A DNA stretch of 15,281 nucleotides from Candidatus Bathyarchaeota archaeon (GCA_026015225.1 JAOZGV010000007.1:1-15281); one strand, 5' to 3'. Counted from the stretch's first letter, positions 6,517 through 13,885 are shown. Notes: generated by a model not told the origin, from the sequence alone. Translations and numbers: made by a program.

Positions 6517-7507
6517 ATGAAATTCTAATTTTATATAAGAGTTCATCTACTATTGGCTCCACAAAAAATGTTCCATTTTTCGTCTTACCCTCGTATTTAA
6601 CATTAACTAATGGACCTCCGCAGTCTGAATACTTAGCAGTTACACATGCAGCCATTCTAATAGCATCCTCTGTTTTTGGACCTTGAAGTAAAGTAATTGG
6701 GCTCCCATAACCTATGGCCTCGAACCAATTATCAGCTTCACCTTTGAGAGATAAAAGTAGACTATTTTCTTCTTCGTTTCTTCCAACTATGATCTTATTC
6801 TTTCCATAACGAAAATGTCTTCCGATCTTTAATAAGGCTATAACCTTAAAGTCCAATATATCATCATATTTCAAGATATCTTTTACCTTTGCAGCAAATT
6901 CTTTATATGTCAACAAACACCCGCCAGATGGACAAGGATATTCATTTATTTCAAATTTCTTGGCCAATTCCATTTGTTTTTTTCTAGATCTGCCTCTTAT
7001 ATCAAAAAGCTTTGTTTTTTCAACCAAACCTTTCAATTCAGCCTCAGTCTCAGAGAAATGCTTATCAGATAATGGTCGAATTATCTTGTTGACTAATCCA
7101 GCTTCTTTTTCGATTATTTCCAAAGTCTTCCTGCGTTGTGACATGGGCCTCTGGCCTAATACTTCTCCAGTAATTATGAATTGGGCTCCAATAATCTCAG
7201 CATATTTCTTTGCCTTTTTTAGCATATAGATTCGACAATCGACACATGGGTTCATATATTTACCATAACCATATTTAGGATTCTTCACGATTTCGAAATA
7301 ATCTTGTTCAATCGAAATTTTTTTCAATGGAATATCTAACTTTCTAGCAGCTTTTGAAATTACACATCCTCCTTTTCCTTCGCAAAGACAAAAAGGAGTT
7401 GTAAAGCTTAAAGCTTCGACTTCAATCCCTTGTTCTAGCATAACCTTAATTGCCAATGTGCTATCTAAGCCGCCTGAAAACATGGCTAATGCTTTGACTT
7501 TCTTCAT
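6515..7507 (-). CDS. PP-loop tRNA thiolation-type enzyme with C-terminal NFACT RNA-binding domain
   Basis: The 330 residues begin with an ATP pyrophosphatase domain: S11-G-G-L-D-S16 is the PP-loop. Cys occur as C40-x-C42-x5-C48, as N-P-C88-V-D-C91 and as P-C192-PSGG-C197. Such Cys may carry sulfur or an Fe-S cluster, as in ThiI/MnmA/TtuA relatives. From about 215 the protein has GRHFRYGKNKIIVGRNEEEN, characteristic of the NFACT-R RNA-binding domain (PF18297), in place of the THUMP domain of ThiI. The family is usually annotated as a ThiI- or MnmA-like tRNA thiouridine synthase; the modified position is not established and I leave the symbol empty. The start ATG at 7507 gives MKKVKALAMF, a normal lead into the PP-loop strand. 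The gene is convergent with TusA, a likely sulfur donor. Confidence 0.85.
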   Translation of the reverse strand: MKKVKALAMFSGGLDSTLAIKVMLEQGIEVEALSFTTPFCLCEGKGGCVISKAARKLDIPLKKISIEQDYFEIVKNPKYGYGKYMNPCVDCRIYMLKKAKKYAEIIGAQFIITGEVLGQRPMSQRRKTLEIIEKEAGLVNKIIRPLSDKHFSETEAELKGLVEKTKLFDIRGRSRKKQMELAKKFEINEYPCPSGGCLLTYKEFAAKVKDILKYDDILDFKVIALLKIGRHFRYGKNKIIVGRNEEENSLLLSLKGEADNWFEAIGYGSPITLLQGPKTEDAIRMAACVTAKYSDCGGPLVNVKYEGKTKNGTFFVEPIVDELLYKIRIS

Positions 7508-7583
7508 CTATCCCACTTACCCAATGCAGTAATTTATTTAAGTCATTTAAGGGGCTTCATATATTTAGGATGAGAATATATTT

Positions 7584-7784
7584 TCATCCTTCTTCCTCTG
7601 TAAAGCATATTAAAGTTATTCCAGTTAATTCAGCAGTATAAATACTTGATGATGATAGCATCCTCATAGGAACAGAGACAGGAATTCCACATCTTGCTAC
7701 CTTCATGATTATATTTGTTATCTTACTCTCCAGCGTTACCAATATAGCTCTCTCTATTAACACGTTTTTTTTAACAGATATCAA
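7584..7784 (-). pseudogene. fdhD: Remnant of FdhD, the formate dehydrogenase sulfurtransferase
   Basis: The 66-residue ORF resembles the C-terminal quarter of FdhD. KVARCGIPV corresponds to the family's KAARAGIPI, and TAELTGITLICF to LAEELGITLVGF, in the right order and spacing. The conserved SGR-x-S before the first block is replaced (TLESKIT), and the middle and N-terminal parts, including the sulfur-carrying Cys motif, are absent. Further up on the minus strand, near 7900-7930, the frame NRFEEELVTIEVIIR could be a trace of the FdhD N-terminus, but this is weak. FdhD moves sulfur from a Cys desulfurase or TusA to the Mo cofactor of formate dehydrogenase. Its decay next to an intact DsrE gene suggests a lost molybdoenzyme pathway. 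Identification rests on remembered family motifs. Confidence 0.55.
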
Positions 7785-7955
7785 TCAATTTATCGAAAGC
7801 ATTGTACTACCCCATATCTTCCACAAATCCTTACAATACATTATCGGAGATGAGCGAATGTGCTAGTTTATTATTTGGAAAAAATCGAATAATGACTTCA
7901 ATAGTAACTAGCTCTTCCTCAAATCTATTAAAATTCTAGTTCGTATGCAAACTAT
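7785..7955. other. Gap between FdhD relic and DsrE gene
   Basis: No intact ORF is present. The minus strand may hold degraded upstream parts of the FdhD gene, broken by stops. Confidence 0.25.
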
Positions 7956-8426
7956 TTATATGAATAATGTTATTGTAGCATTTTTAGCAAGATCTACAAA
8001 TGTAGCTGCACCTATTATATCATCTACTTCCGAAATAAGATCGTCCTTTGTTATGCCCATAAGATTCATGGTAGGCGTGCATGCATGGAATTTAACTCCT
8101 GCATCCTTGGCCATCTTGATAAATTCTTGTATTGATGGTATTTTATTCTTCTTGATCTTTTTCTTCATCATTTTGGTCGCCATAGCAGTCATTCCAGGAA
8201 GTGCCCCAACTATGTTGGGGATTGGTAGGGAGGGATTTCCAATTGGGGTAATCTTTAAATTGCCACACTTCTTTTTGGTGATAATGTCCATCCCCCAGAA
8301 AGTAAAATATAGATGAGTTTCCATTCCCATCGCTGCTGCAGTTGTAGTTATAATAAATGGAGGAATGGCCATATCAAGGGTTCCTTTAGAGCAGATAATT
8401 AGAACTTTATTCTTATTTTTAACCAT
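7956..8426 (-). CDS. DsrE-family (DrsE_2) sulfur relay protein
   Basis: The protein has 156 residues from the ATG at 8426 and fits the DsrE/DsrF/DrsH-like family (PF13686). KVLIICSKGTLDMA is the first beta-strand with C12; the Ala-rich helix and TAAAMGMETHLYFTFWG follow; GVKFHACTPTMNLMGI carries C116, at the conserved Cys position used for persulfide transfer in DsrE3-type proteins. A basic segment, KMMKKKIKKNK, lies in the variable middle. DsrE3 proteins often pair with TusA and exchange sulfur with it; TusA is encoded 1.5 kb away. A GTG nine bases further upstream is inside the ribosome-binding site itself, so 8426 is the better start: GGAGGTGA lies 5 bases ahead. Confidence 0.88.
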   Translation of the reverse strand: MVKNKNKVLIICSKGTLDMAIPPFIITTTAAAMGMETHLYFTFWGMDIITKKKCGNLKITPIGNPSLPIPNIVGALPGMTAMATKMMKKKIKKNKIPSIQEFIKMAKDAGVKFHACTPTMNLMGITKDDLISEVDDIIGAATFVDLAKNATITLFI

Positions 8427-8431
8427 ACAAT

Positions 8432-8439
8432 TCACCTCC
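8432..8439 (-). promoter_or_regulatory. Strong ribosome-binding site GGAGGTGA of the DsrE gene
   Basis: This is the best match to the 16S rRNA anti-Shine-Dalgarno in the window, 5 bases before the ATG. It settles the start and rules out the upstream GTG, which it contains. Confidence 0.75.
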
Positions 8440-8463
8440 AGAAATTTAATTTCAGGTAAGCTT

Positions 8464-8469
8464 GCGCGC
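8464..8469. repeat. GCGCGC upstream of the DsrE gene
   Basis: The tract TTGCGCGCT is 38 bases upstream of the DsrE start. A second GC-rich alternating stretch, TGCACGCG, follows at 8509-8516 in the same short gap. Confidence 0.4.
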
Positions 8470-8550
8470 TAACATTTGAAAATTCCACATAATATGGGCG
8501 TAAATTGATGCACGCGAACGCTTTTCTTCCAATTGTCACTTCCAATTCTG

Positions 8551-9707
8551 TTAATTAAAATCAATATCTTTTATGTTATTCAATTTATCAAATAACTCTA
8601 CTCTTCCAGCTTTTAGTAAGGATAAGTGCTTATTTCTTTCTCTTTTCGCTTTGACTGAAAGTTTTTTAAATTTTTTGTAAACATCCCTATCGAATTTTAT
8701 GCCCGTGATGTTGTATAGGTGCATTCTTAGAAAATCTTCATAATTTTCACACGAGTCCGGAAATAATGTTACAACCAATCCTTCTTTTTGCTCATCATAT
8801 AGCTCTCTAGCAATCTGTAATGCCCCACAATAATTCGTGCCACTAGAGATGCCAGATGGAATATTAGCATTCCTAGCTTGAGCATACTATTGTAAGCATC
8901 AACATCTTTTACTTCTATAAACCTATCACAGATATTTTCAACTTCTTCAATAAAACGTGTAGCCCCAAGTTCTTCTTTGCTTCTTAATCCTAATTGATGG
9001 TGTGCCTCCTGTGGAATAAGACCGATAAGTTTGATATCAGGGATTACTTTCTTTAGGTAATGACCACAACCAATCATAGTTCCACATGTTCCAAGACTTG
9101 TAACAAAATGGGTTGGATTCTCAGAAATTTGGCGATAGGTTTCAGGGGCTGTCGTCAAATAATGGGATAATGGATTTCCTATATCATCGTATTGGTCATA
9201 GTTAATTATGTCCTGATCAATGTTTTCCATGATCCTGGCTGCTGCTATGGCTTCACCTCTCTTGGCAGCGACGGTTGGGCAATATCTGTCAGAAAATATT
9301 TCGATTTTCGTTTTATTTTGAAGTAATTTGCGTGTCAATCCTTGATTTTCATCAATGGTTTTCTTGGACATACATAAACTGAAATCGGATTTATCAAGTA
9401 AAAGAAATGACCCTGCTAAACCAAAATTACCAGAGGTAGCCGACACAGTTCTAACTTTTCCAACAAGATTGCCAGAGATTAAATTACGATAATACATTGT
9501 TGCAAACGGTTTGGCTTTTATAGACTCCCCAAAATTAGTAAATTCAAGTTTTGCTAAAATACGAGCTATTTTATCAAATTTATTCATCTTTTTTGAAATA
9601 CGAATGATCGGGGTAAAACCCACTCCTAACTTTAATAACCAAGAATAAAAAGAAGGCAGATGCATATTCAGAGCACAATCTTTCAACTCTTTTTGTAAAT
9701 CACGCAT
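8551..9707 (-). pseudogene. Cysteine synthase-family PLP enzyme, frameshifted
   Basis: Two overlapping reading frames (8769-9707 and 8551-8778) together encode one PLP enzyme of about 385 residues. The first frame has the PLP lysine in NFGESIK64, the TSGN loop at 91-94, and the phosphate-binding loop LGTCGT (205-210). Near 8872-8880 the homology leaves this frame: the other frame continues RNANIPSGISSGTNYCGA, the usual C-terminal block, then LVVTLFPDSCENY and a basic helical tail. One base appears to be missing, or a -1 slip would be needed; no slippery heptamer is seen. It diverges from the intact cysteine synthase at 12407, for example K-A-K after the active Lys instead of K-D-R, so it may have had another sulfur substrate. 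It may be a sequencing error, a pseudogene or a recoded gene. Confidence 0.75.
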
Positions 9708-9708
9708 T

Positions 9709-9948
9709 CTAAGACACCATCCTAATGCTTATTATGTTGAGCCATTGTATTTCCAGCAGCGCACGCGCGAAACCTTCAGTTCGCTCAGCAAGGACAGTAA
9801 GGAGACACCGTCCAACAATTCGATTTACAGAACCGTGAAGTGAAAAGGGCCCTATAAAAAAGCGGCCTACAATTGGATTGAATTGAACTTGTAAGGCCAT
9901 CCAAATGGCTGAAAAAATTGCTATTAAGGCAATATCTCTTGTTTTCAA
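9709..9948 (-). pseudogene. Truncated N-terminal fragment of an ECF-transporter S component
   Basis: The first 50 or so residues, MKTRDIALIAIFSAIWMALQ then FFIGPFSLHGSVNRIVG, are typical of the substrate-binding S subunit of archaeal energy-coupling-factor vitamin transporters, which normally have 160-200 residues and 5-6 helices. Here the similarity ends at about LAERTEGFAR and the ORF stops at 79 residues, one base before the start of the cysteine synthase-like gene. The break coincides with an alternating GCGCACGCGCG tract (9759-9769), so the last 20 codons probably are not ancestral coding sequence. The start is TTG at 9948. No ECF ATPase or T subunit lies in the window. The substrate is unknown. 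Confidence 0.55.
9759..9769. repeat. GCGCACGCGCG tract at the end of the ECF relic
   Basis: Eleven bases alternate strictly between purine and pyrimidine. The tract marks the place where ECF homology ends, 52 bases upstream of the next start. Confidence 0.4.
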
Positions 9949-10007
9949 CTCACACGATTTCCTTTTTTTATGTCATAATTAGTCATTACAATTCTGATCG
10001 AATTGCA

Positions 10008-11099
10008 TTATTTTATATGAGATTGATGAATTCCTAAACCATCAACAATTATTTTGTTATAAAAGTCGAGCACATCATTCATATTCTCAACACCCTCGAC
10101 TATTGCTATCCCACTCTTCAGTATGCTACTAGTTATTTCCTTATTGTTGTTGAATGTTATACCAAGATTAGCCTTTACTTGAATTTTAAATCCATTATTC
10201 CTTAAAAATTCGTTTAAATCACTCATGGATATTTCGAAAGTCTCTCGTGGAATAACCATATATACTCTTTTTCCGCTTCTCCCGCAGAGTTCTTCTACAA
10301 GCTCTTGCTTTATAGGCACAGATTGCGCAGCAGGTTTCTGGCCACAAACAAGACAACTTTCACTCCGAGAGATGTTCATTTCTTCAAACGTCATGTATTG
10401 TAGGTCACAGTGAAGTAATTTATTCATAAGCAAGGGCTTCTCTCCTAGAATTACCCTTATAACTTCAGATACTTGTATACTTGCTATTATCCCTATTATA
10501 GATGGATGTACTCCTGCTGTAGCACAAGTTGGTAAATCCTCATCCTTAATGTCTCCATAGAAACATTCAAGACAAGGTGTTTCATTTGGAATTATTGCGG
10601 ACACATTACCAAAAGTGGTTATTACCGATCCATGAATATAGGGTATTTTGAGCTTAATGCAAGCTCTATTTATGGCATAACGTGCACGCGCGCTGTCCAA
10701 TCCATCGATAACAACATCCATCCCCCTAAGCAATTCCTCAGCATTCCTCTCATGTAAGGAGATAGGGAAGGGGTCCACTCTGATGTATGGATTCAATTCT
10801 TTAAGTCGATTGGAAGCAACCTCTACTTTTGGGTAGCCTATAAATTTTGGACTATACAAGTGTTGTCTTTGTAAATTCGAAAGTTCTATGACATCTCGAT
10901 CTATCAGTCGTAAATACCCTATACCCATAGCAATCAATTGGGTTGCAATTGGGCATCCAAGTCCGCCCACACCTACTAAACATACCTTGGCATTTTTGAG
11001 TTTTAACTGACCGTTATATCCCACATCCTTAAGGACTATCTGCCTTGAGTAGAATTCAATTTCTTTATCTGAAAGATTCTTTTCATCGTTTATCGACAT
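10008..11099 (-). CDS. ThiF/MoeB/HesA-family E1-like activating enzyme with extra C-terminal domain
   Basis: Counted from the ATG at 11099, the protein has 363 residues. Residues 1-255 form an E1-like adenylation domain: FYSRQIVL near 16-23, nucleotide loop G43-V-G-G-L-G48, LIDRDVIELSNLQRQ at 65-79, zinc Cys pairs C176-x2-C179 and C249-x2-C252, and a Cys in TCATAGV (C192) at the conserved active-site region. Such enzymes adenylate the C-terminal Gly of MoaD/ThiS-type carriers. Residues about 275-363 form a further alpha/beta-like domain (from RVYMVIPRETF to IVEGVENMNDVLDFYNKIIV) that is not rhodanese and that I cannot name. A GTG at 11117 would add six residues; I prefer the ATG, with GTGAG a few bases ahead. 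The gene lies 38 bases behind HtrA in a likely operon. The MoaD-like protein at 13332 is the obvious candidate partner. Confidence 0.85.
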   Translation of the reverse strand: MSINDEKNLSDKEIEFYSRQIVLKDVGYNGQLKLKNAKVCLVGVGGLGCPIATQLIAMGIGYLRLIDRDVIELSNLQRQHLYSPKFIGYPKVEVASNRLKELNPYIRVDPFPISLHERNAEELLRGMDVVIDGLDSARARYAINRACIKLKIPYIHGSVITTFGNVSAIIPNETPCLECFYGDIKDEDLPTCATAGVHPSIIGIIASIQVSEVIRVILGEKPLLMNKLLHCDLQYMTFEEMNISRSESCLVCGQKPAAQSVPIKQELVEELCGRSGKRVYMVIPRETFEISMSDLNEFLRNNGFKIQVKANLGITFNNNKEITSSILKSGIAIVEGVENMNDVLDFYNKIIVDGLGIHQSHIK

Positions 11100-11137
11100 A
11101 TTCTCACATCTTAGCACAATTGTATTATCTAAATTGG

Positions 11138-12328
11138 CTACCTTGGAGGCGGTCTCTCCTCTAGTTCAACTTCAACTATCATGACCTCATTTTCTCTGAT
11201 GATCTTCAGTATTACTGAATCATTGGGACTCCGATTATACTCTATAAATACTAGAAGATCCTCAAGTTTTCTGACCTGCAGGTCATCGATACCGATGATG
11301 ATGTCACCACCGATATTGATCCTTTGTCCATCTATGATGACGGTCTTAGTCCCTACTTTAATTCCTGCCTTCTCAACTGGACTGTTAGGTGCTACATAGG
11401 TCAGCAAGAAACCCCTAGATAAGTTGAGGTCCATTGCCTCAGCGATAGCAGGTGTTACGTCGACTCCAGCCAATCCCAGCCAGGGATGAGTGTAATTTCC
11501 TTGTTTTATCAGAGATAAGGCGACTCTCGCCATTAGATTAGATGGTATGGCAAAACCTACACCTGAAAAATCACCTGATTTGGAAGCTATTGCAGAGTTA
11601 ACGCCAACCACCTCCCCCCACTTGTTCAACAAGGGACCTCCCGAATTTCCAGGATTAATAGCAGCATCGGTTTGAATGACTCCAACGATCAAATATCCAT
11701 ACTGGGTGCTCAGGGTTCTATCCAATTGGCTTACAATCCCTTCGCTCATCGACCCACTTAACCCGAATGGGTTGCCTATTGCAAAGACTGGATCACCTAC
11801 TTCTAGCAAGGAAGAGTTGCCAACGAACAGCTGTTGCAAATCCTGAATTTCCGGATTGACTTTGATTACCGCTAGATCGCTGTATGGATCAGCTCCAACA
11901 AATTCCGCCGTATTAATGGTTCCCTCAAGAAAGGTAACTTCTATCCAATCAGCTCCCATAACAACATGGTGATTAGTTACTATGAATCCATCCTCACTAA
12001 AGATGAAACCTGACCCCTGAGCATAAGGAACTAATCCATAATTTCTCTTAACTTTGACCGTAATTTTGACTATGGAAGGTTCAACCAGATCGTAGATTTG
12101 CTGCGAAGTTAATCCATAAGGCAACTTTGAATTGTTGGAGCCTAATTTAATAAGGTCGACAGTTTCCCTCAAGCTGTCAACATGCGATGAAACTTTCTCG
12201 AATTCACCCTGCAATATGACGTGTTTTCTGTTTAGGTTGGTGTAGAGGATTGTTAAACCTAACATGGATACAACAAGACCAATCATTAATATGACATATA
12301 TAACGGTCCATTTTTTGGTCGAAAACAT
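11138..12328 (-). CDS. Membrane-anchored HtrA/DegP-type serine protease with PDZ domain
   Basis: The 396 residues start with a basic MFSTKKW and one helix at about 8-29, a signal anchor placing the rest outside the cell. A short coiled-coil-like stretch (36-60) follows, then a trypsin-like domain at 78-275 with the full catalytic triad: H121 in TNHHV, D151 in YSDLAV, and S229 in GNSGGP. A single PDZ domain occupies about 285-390. This is the usual HtrA/DegS layout, for surface protein quality control. The GC content looks higher than in the neighbours, which might reflect transfer or strong expression. A GGAG lies 12-13 bases upstream of the ATG, rather far. The downstream E1-like gene begins 38 bases after the stop, so they are probably co-transcribed, though a functional link is not obvious. 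Confidence 0.92.
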   Translation of the reverse strand: MFSTKKWTVIYVILMIGLVVSMLGLTILYTNLNRKHVILQGEFEKVSSHVDSLRETVDLIKLGSNNSKLPYGLTSQQIYDLVEPSIVKITVKVKRNYGLVPYAQGSGFIFSEDGFIVTNHHVVMGADWIEVTFLEGTINTAEFVGADPYSDLAVIKVNPEIQDLQQLFVGNSSLLEVGDPVFAIGNPFGLSGSMSEGIVSQLDRTLSTQYGYLIVGVIQTDAAINPGNSGGPLLNKWGEVVGVNSAIASKSGDFSGVGFAIPSNLMARVALSLIKQGNYTHPWLGLAGVDVTPAIAEAMDLNLSRGFLLTYVAPNSPVEKAGIKVGTKTVIIDGQRINIGGDIIIGIDDLQVRKLEDLLVFIEYNRSPNDSVILKIIRENEVMIVEVELEERPPPR

Positions 12329-12355
12329 CGTTCTATATAACTCCTTAATATTTTA

Positions 12356-12363
12356 GTGTGCGT
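12356..12363. repeat. GTGTGCGT tract upstream of the HtrA gene
   Basis: TTAGTGTGCG is shared with the tract at 633-642, and lies about 28 bases before the HtrA start, in the 78-base gap behind the cysteine synthase gene. Confidence 0.35.
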
Positions 12364-12406
12364 TAACTCTTTGAAACAACCAAACCATGCATCGATTCGA
12401 AATAGC

Positions 12407-13324
12407 TTATTCAAATAGGGGTGTACTTAGATATTTCATACCATCATCTGGTAGAATGGCAACTATGGTCTTGCTCTTATCAAGCTCTCTTGCTTTTCGA
12501 AGAGATATGTGAATAATTGCAGCTGCACTCATTCCAATAAGGAGACCCTCCTCTCTTGCAACCCTTCTTGCCAGTTCATATGTTGCAGGTATTTCTTTCT
12601 TCGGAACTTCTATGACTTCATCGAACCATTCCCTTCTGAACAATTGAGTAGGATAAGGTTCGTTGGGATTCCTCAGTCCTTGAATCGATATGCCTAATTC
12701 AGGAATTATACCAACAATTTTTACATCTGGTTTGTGTAATTTTATTCGCATAGAAACCCCAACCCCGGTCCCGGAGGTCCCGATGCCAGCAACAATTAGA
12801 TCAACATTACCATTTGTTTGTTCCAAAATTTCTTTTCCTGTAGTCTCATAGTGAGCAAGGATATTGGCAGGATCCTTAAATTGGTCGATATCAATGTATT
12901 TGTCTGGTTCTTCCTGTAGTATTTTTTGTTTTAATTCTATTGCTCCACCTGTTCCCTTAGAGCCCGGGGAAAGTATGAGTTCTGCTCCATATGCTTTAAT
13001 TAATCTTCTCCTTTCAATGCTGACAGACTCTGGCATAACTATAGTTATTTTATACCCTTTTGCCGCTGCAATCAATGAGAAAGAAATGCCAGTATTTCCA
13101 GAAGTTGCTTCGAGTATAGTCTTATTTTTTCTAATTTTCCCTGCAGCTTCAGCATATTCGATAAGTGATAGAGCCATTCGATCTTTTACAGACCCCCCTA
13201 TGTTATACCATTCTAGCTTAGTGTAAAGTATCGCATCATCTGGACCAGTCAATTTATTTATTTTTACTAAAGGAGTTTTGCCAATTAATTCCGTAACATC
13301 ATTAGCTACAATAAAATTCGCCAA
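12407..13324 (-). CDS. Cysteine synthase (CysK/CysM family), probably CysO-type carrier dependent
   Basis: The 305-residue PLP enzyme makes cysteine by beta-replacement on an activated serine. The PLP lysine is K47 in NIGGSVK47-DR, the substrate loop is T74-S-G-N-T78, and the phosphate loop is G182-T-S-G-T-G187. The C-terminal SSG loop reads GMSAAA (264-269). It ends DDGMKYLSTPLF, like thiocarboxylate-using CysM proteins, whereas O-acetylserine enzymes end differently. The gene follows the MoaD/CysO-like carrier gene by 7 bases, the arrangement of cysO-cysM in actinobacteria, where the donor is CysO thiocarboxylate and the acceptor O-phosphoserine. Sulfide use cannot be excluded. The start is TTG at 13324; no in-frame ATG exists near it, and translation is probably coupled to the carrier gene. 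Confidence 0.9.
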   Translation of the reverse strand: MANFIVANDVTELIGKTPLVKINKLTGPDDAILYTKLEWYNIGGSVKDRMALSLIEYAEAAGKIRKNKTILEATSGNTGISFSLIAAAKGYKITIVMPESVSIERRRLIKAYGAELILSPGSKGTGGAIELKQKILQEEPDKYIDIDQFKDPANILAHYETTGKEILEQTNGNVDLIVAGIGTSGTGVGVSMRIKLHKPDVKIVGIIPELGISIQGLRNPNEPYPTQLFRREWFDEVIEVPKKEIPATYELARRVAREEGLLIGMSAAAIIHISLRKARELDKSKTIVAILPDDGMKYLSTPLFE

Positions 13325-13331
13325 ATTCCCA

Positions 13332-13655
13332 TCAACTCCCTAATGTATTGCTACCTATAAAAGGGCTATTAGGACTTCCTCCGCTAACCACTGGAAGCAA
13401 TGTTATCTCATCACCATATCCTACAGTTGTTTCAAGCCCTTCTAAAAAACAAATATTTTTTCCATTAACGTATATATTGATGACTCTCTTCAACTTATTC
13501 TCAGACTCAAAGATTCTATTCTTAAAATTATCTCCATATTTTACAAAAATTTTTTCGAGGACTTCTCTAACTGATGACGCCTTAATAAAAACCTCTTTTT
13601 CATTATTGGTTAAATTTACCATTGCTGAAAAAAAATTCACCTTTACATCATTCAA
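13332..13655 (-). CDS. MoaD/ThiS/CysO-like sulfur carrier with 14-residue tail after Gly-Gly
   Basis: The 107 residues have a ubiquitin-like beta-grasp pattern: VKVNFFSAMVNL as strand 1, a helix with SSVREVLEKIFVKYG, INIYVNGKNI, and GDEITLLPVVSGG. This is the standard C-terminus of MoaD and CysO, where the last Gly becomes the thiocarboxylate. Here GG is at 92-93 and 14 residues follow (SPNSPFIGSNTLGS). The tail should block activation by an E1 until a protease removes it, as JAMM proteases do for QbsE-like carriers. The start is TTG at 13655, fixed by GGGAGGA 7 bases upstream; both nearby ATGs are out of frame. The cysteine synthase gene starts 7 bases after the stop, which strongly suggests carrier and enzyme work together. 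Confidence 0.85.
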   Translation of the reverse strand: MNDVKVNFFSAMVNLTNNEKEVFIKASSVREVLEKIFVKYGDNFKNRIFESENKLKRVINIYVNGKNICFLEGLETTVGYGDEITLLPVVSGGSPNSPFIGSNTLGS

Positions 13656-13662
13656 TATAAAT

Positions 13663-13669
13663 TCCTCCC
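13663..13669 (-). promoter_or_regulatory. Ribosome-binding site GGGAGGA fixing the TTG start of the carrier gene
   Basis: The spacing of 7 bases to TTG at 13655 is optimal, and neither nearby ATG is in the coding frame. Confidence 0.7.
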
Positions 13670-13717
13670 TTTGTTTATAATTTCGGTTAAAGCCATCAGT
13701 TCTATCCTAATCAGTTT

Positions 13718-13727
13718 CTTTATAATC
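13718..13727 (-). promoter_or_regulatory. TATA box of the carrier-cysteine synthase operon
   Basis: GATTATAAAG on the minus strand predicts initiation near 13697 and a leader of about 40 bases containing the ribosome-binding site. The palindrome GCACGTGC begins 7 bases upstream of it, in an activator-like position. Confidence 0.45.
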
Positions 13728-13869
13728 AAAAATGCACGTGCGAGTAGATGGATACTTTTCCCCGCGCAAACACCTCACAAAACTTTAACTTTTTTATATG
13801 TACCATTTCATTGGTCATAAAATTATTAACCAATAGTATATTCTAATATTAATATTTTTGTGATTAAAA

Positions 13870-13885
13870 TATTCCTAAAGGAATA
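13870..13885 (-). terminator. Hairpin TATTCC-TTTA-GGAATA, possible terminator of the XRE-CBS gene
   Basis: Read on the minus strand, a perfect 6-bp stem is followed by TTTTAATC, 118 bases past the XRE-CBS stop. The symmetry would equally fit a binding site for a dimeric regulator. Confidence 0.3.

Noticed and set aside
7945..8316. 123-residue plus-strand ORF opposite the DsrE gene
   Set aside because: It is a mirror of a clearly conserved protein on the other strand, and its composition is that of an antisense shadow.
10681..10693. Thirteen-base alternating CGTGCACGCGCGC tract
   Set aside because: It lies in the conserved coding region of the E1-like enzyme and encodes part of a normal helix (Asp-Ser-Ala-Arg-Ala-Arg), so I treat it as coincidental and not as one of the intergenic tracts.
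12864..13226. 120-residue plus-strand ORF opposite the cysteine synthase gene
   Set aside because: The minus strand carries the full set of cysteine synthase motifs; the plus frame shows no family features.
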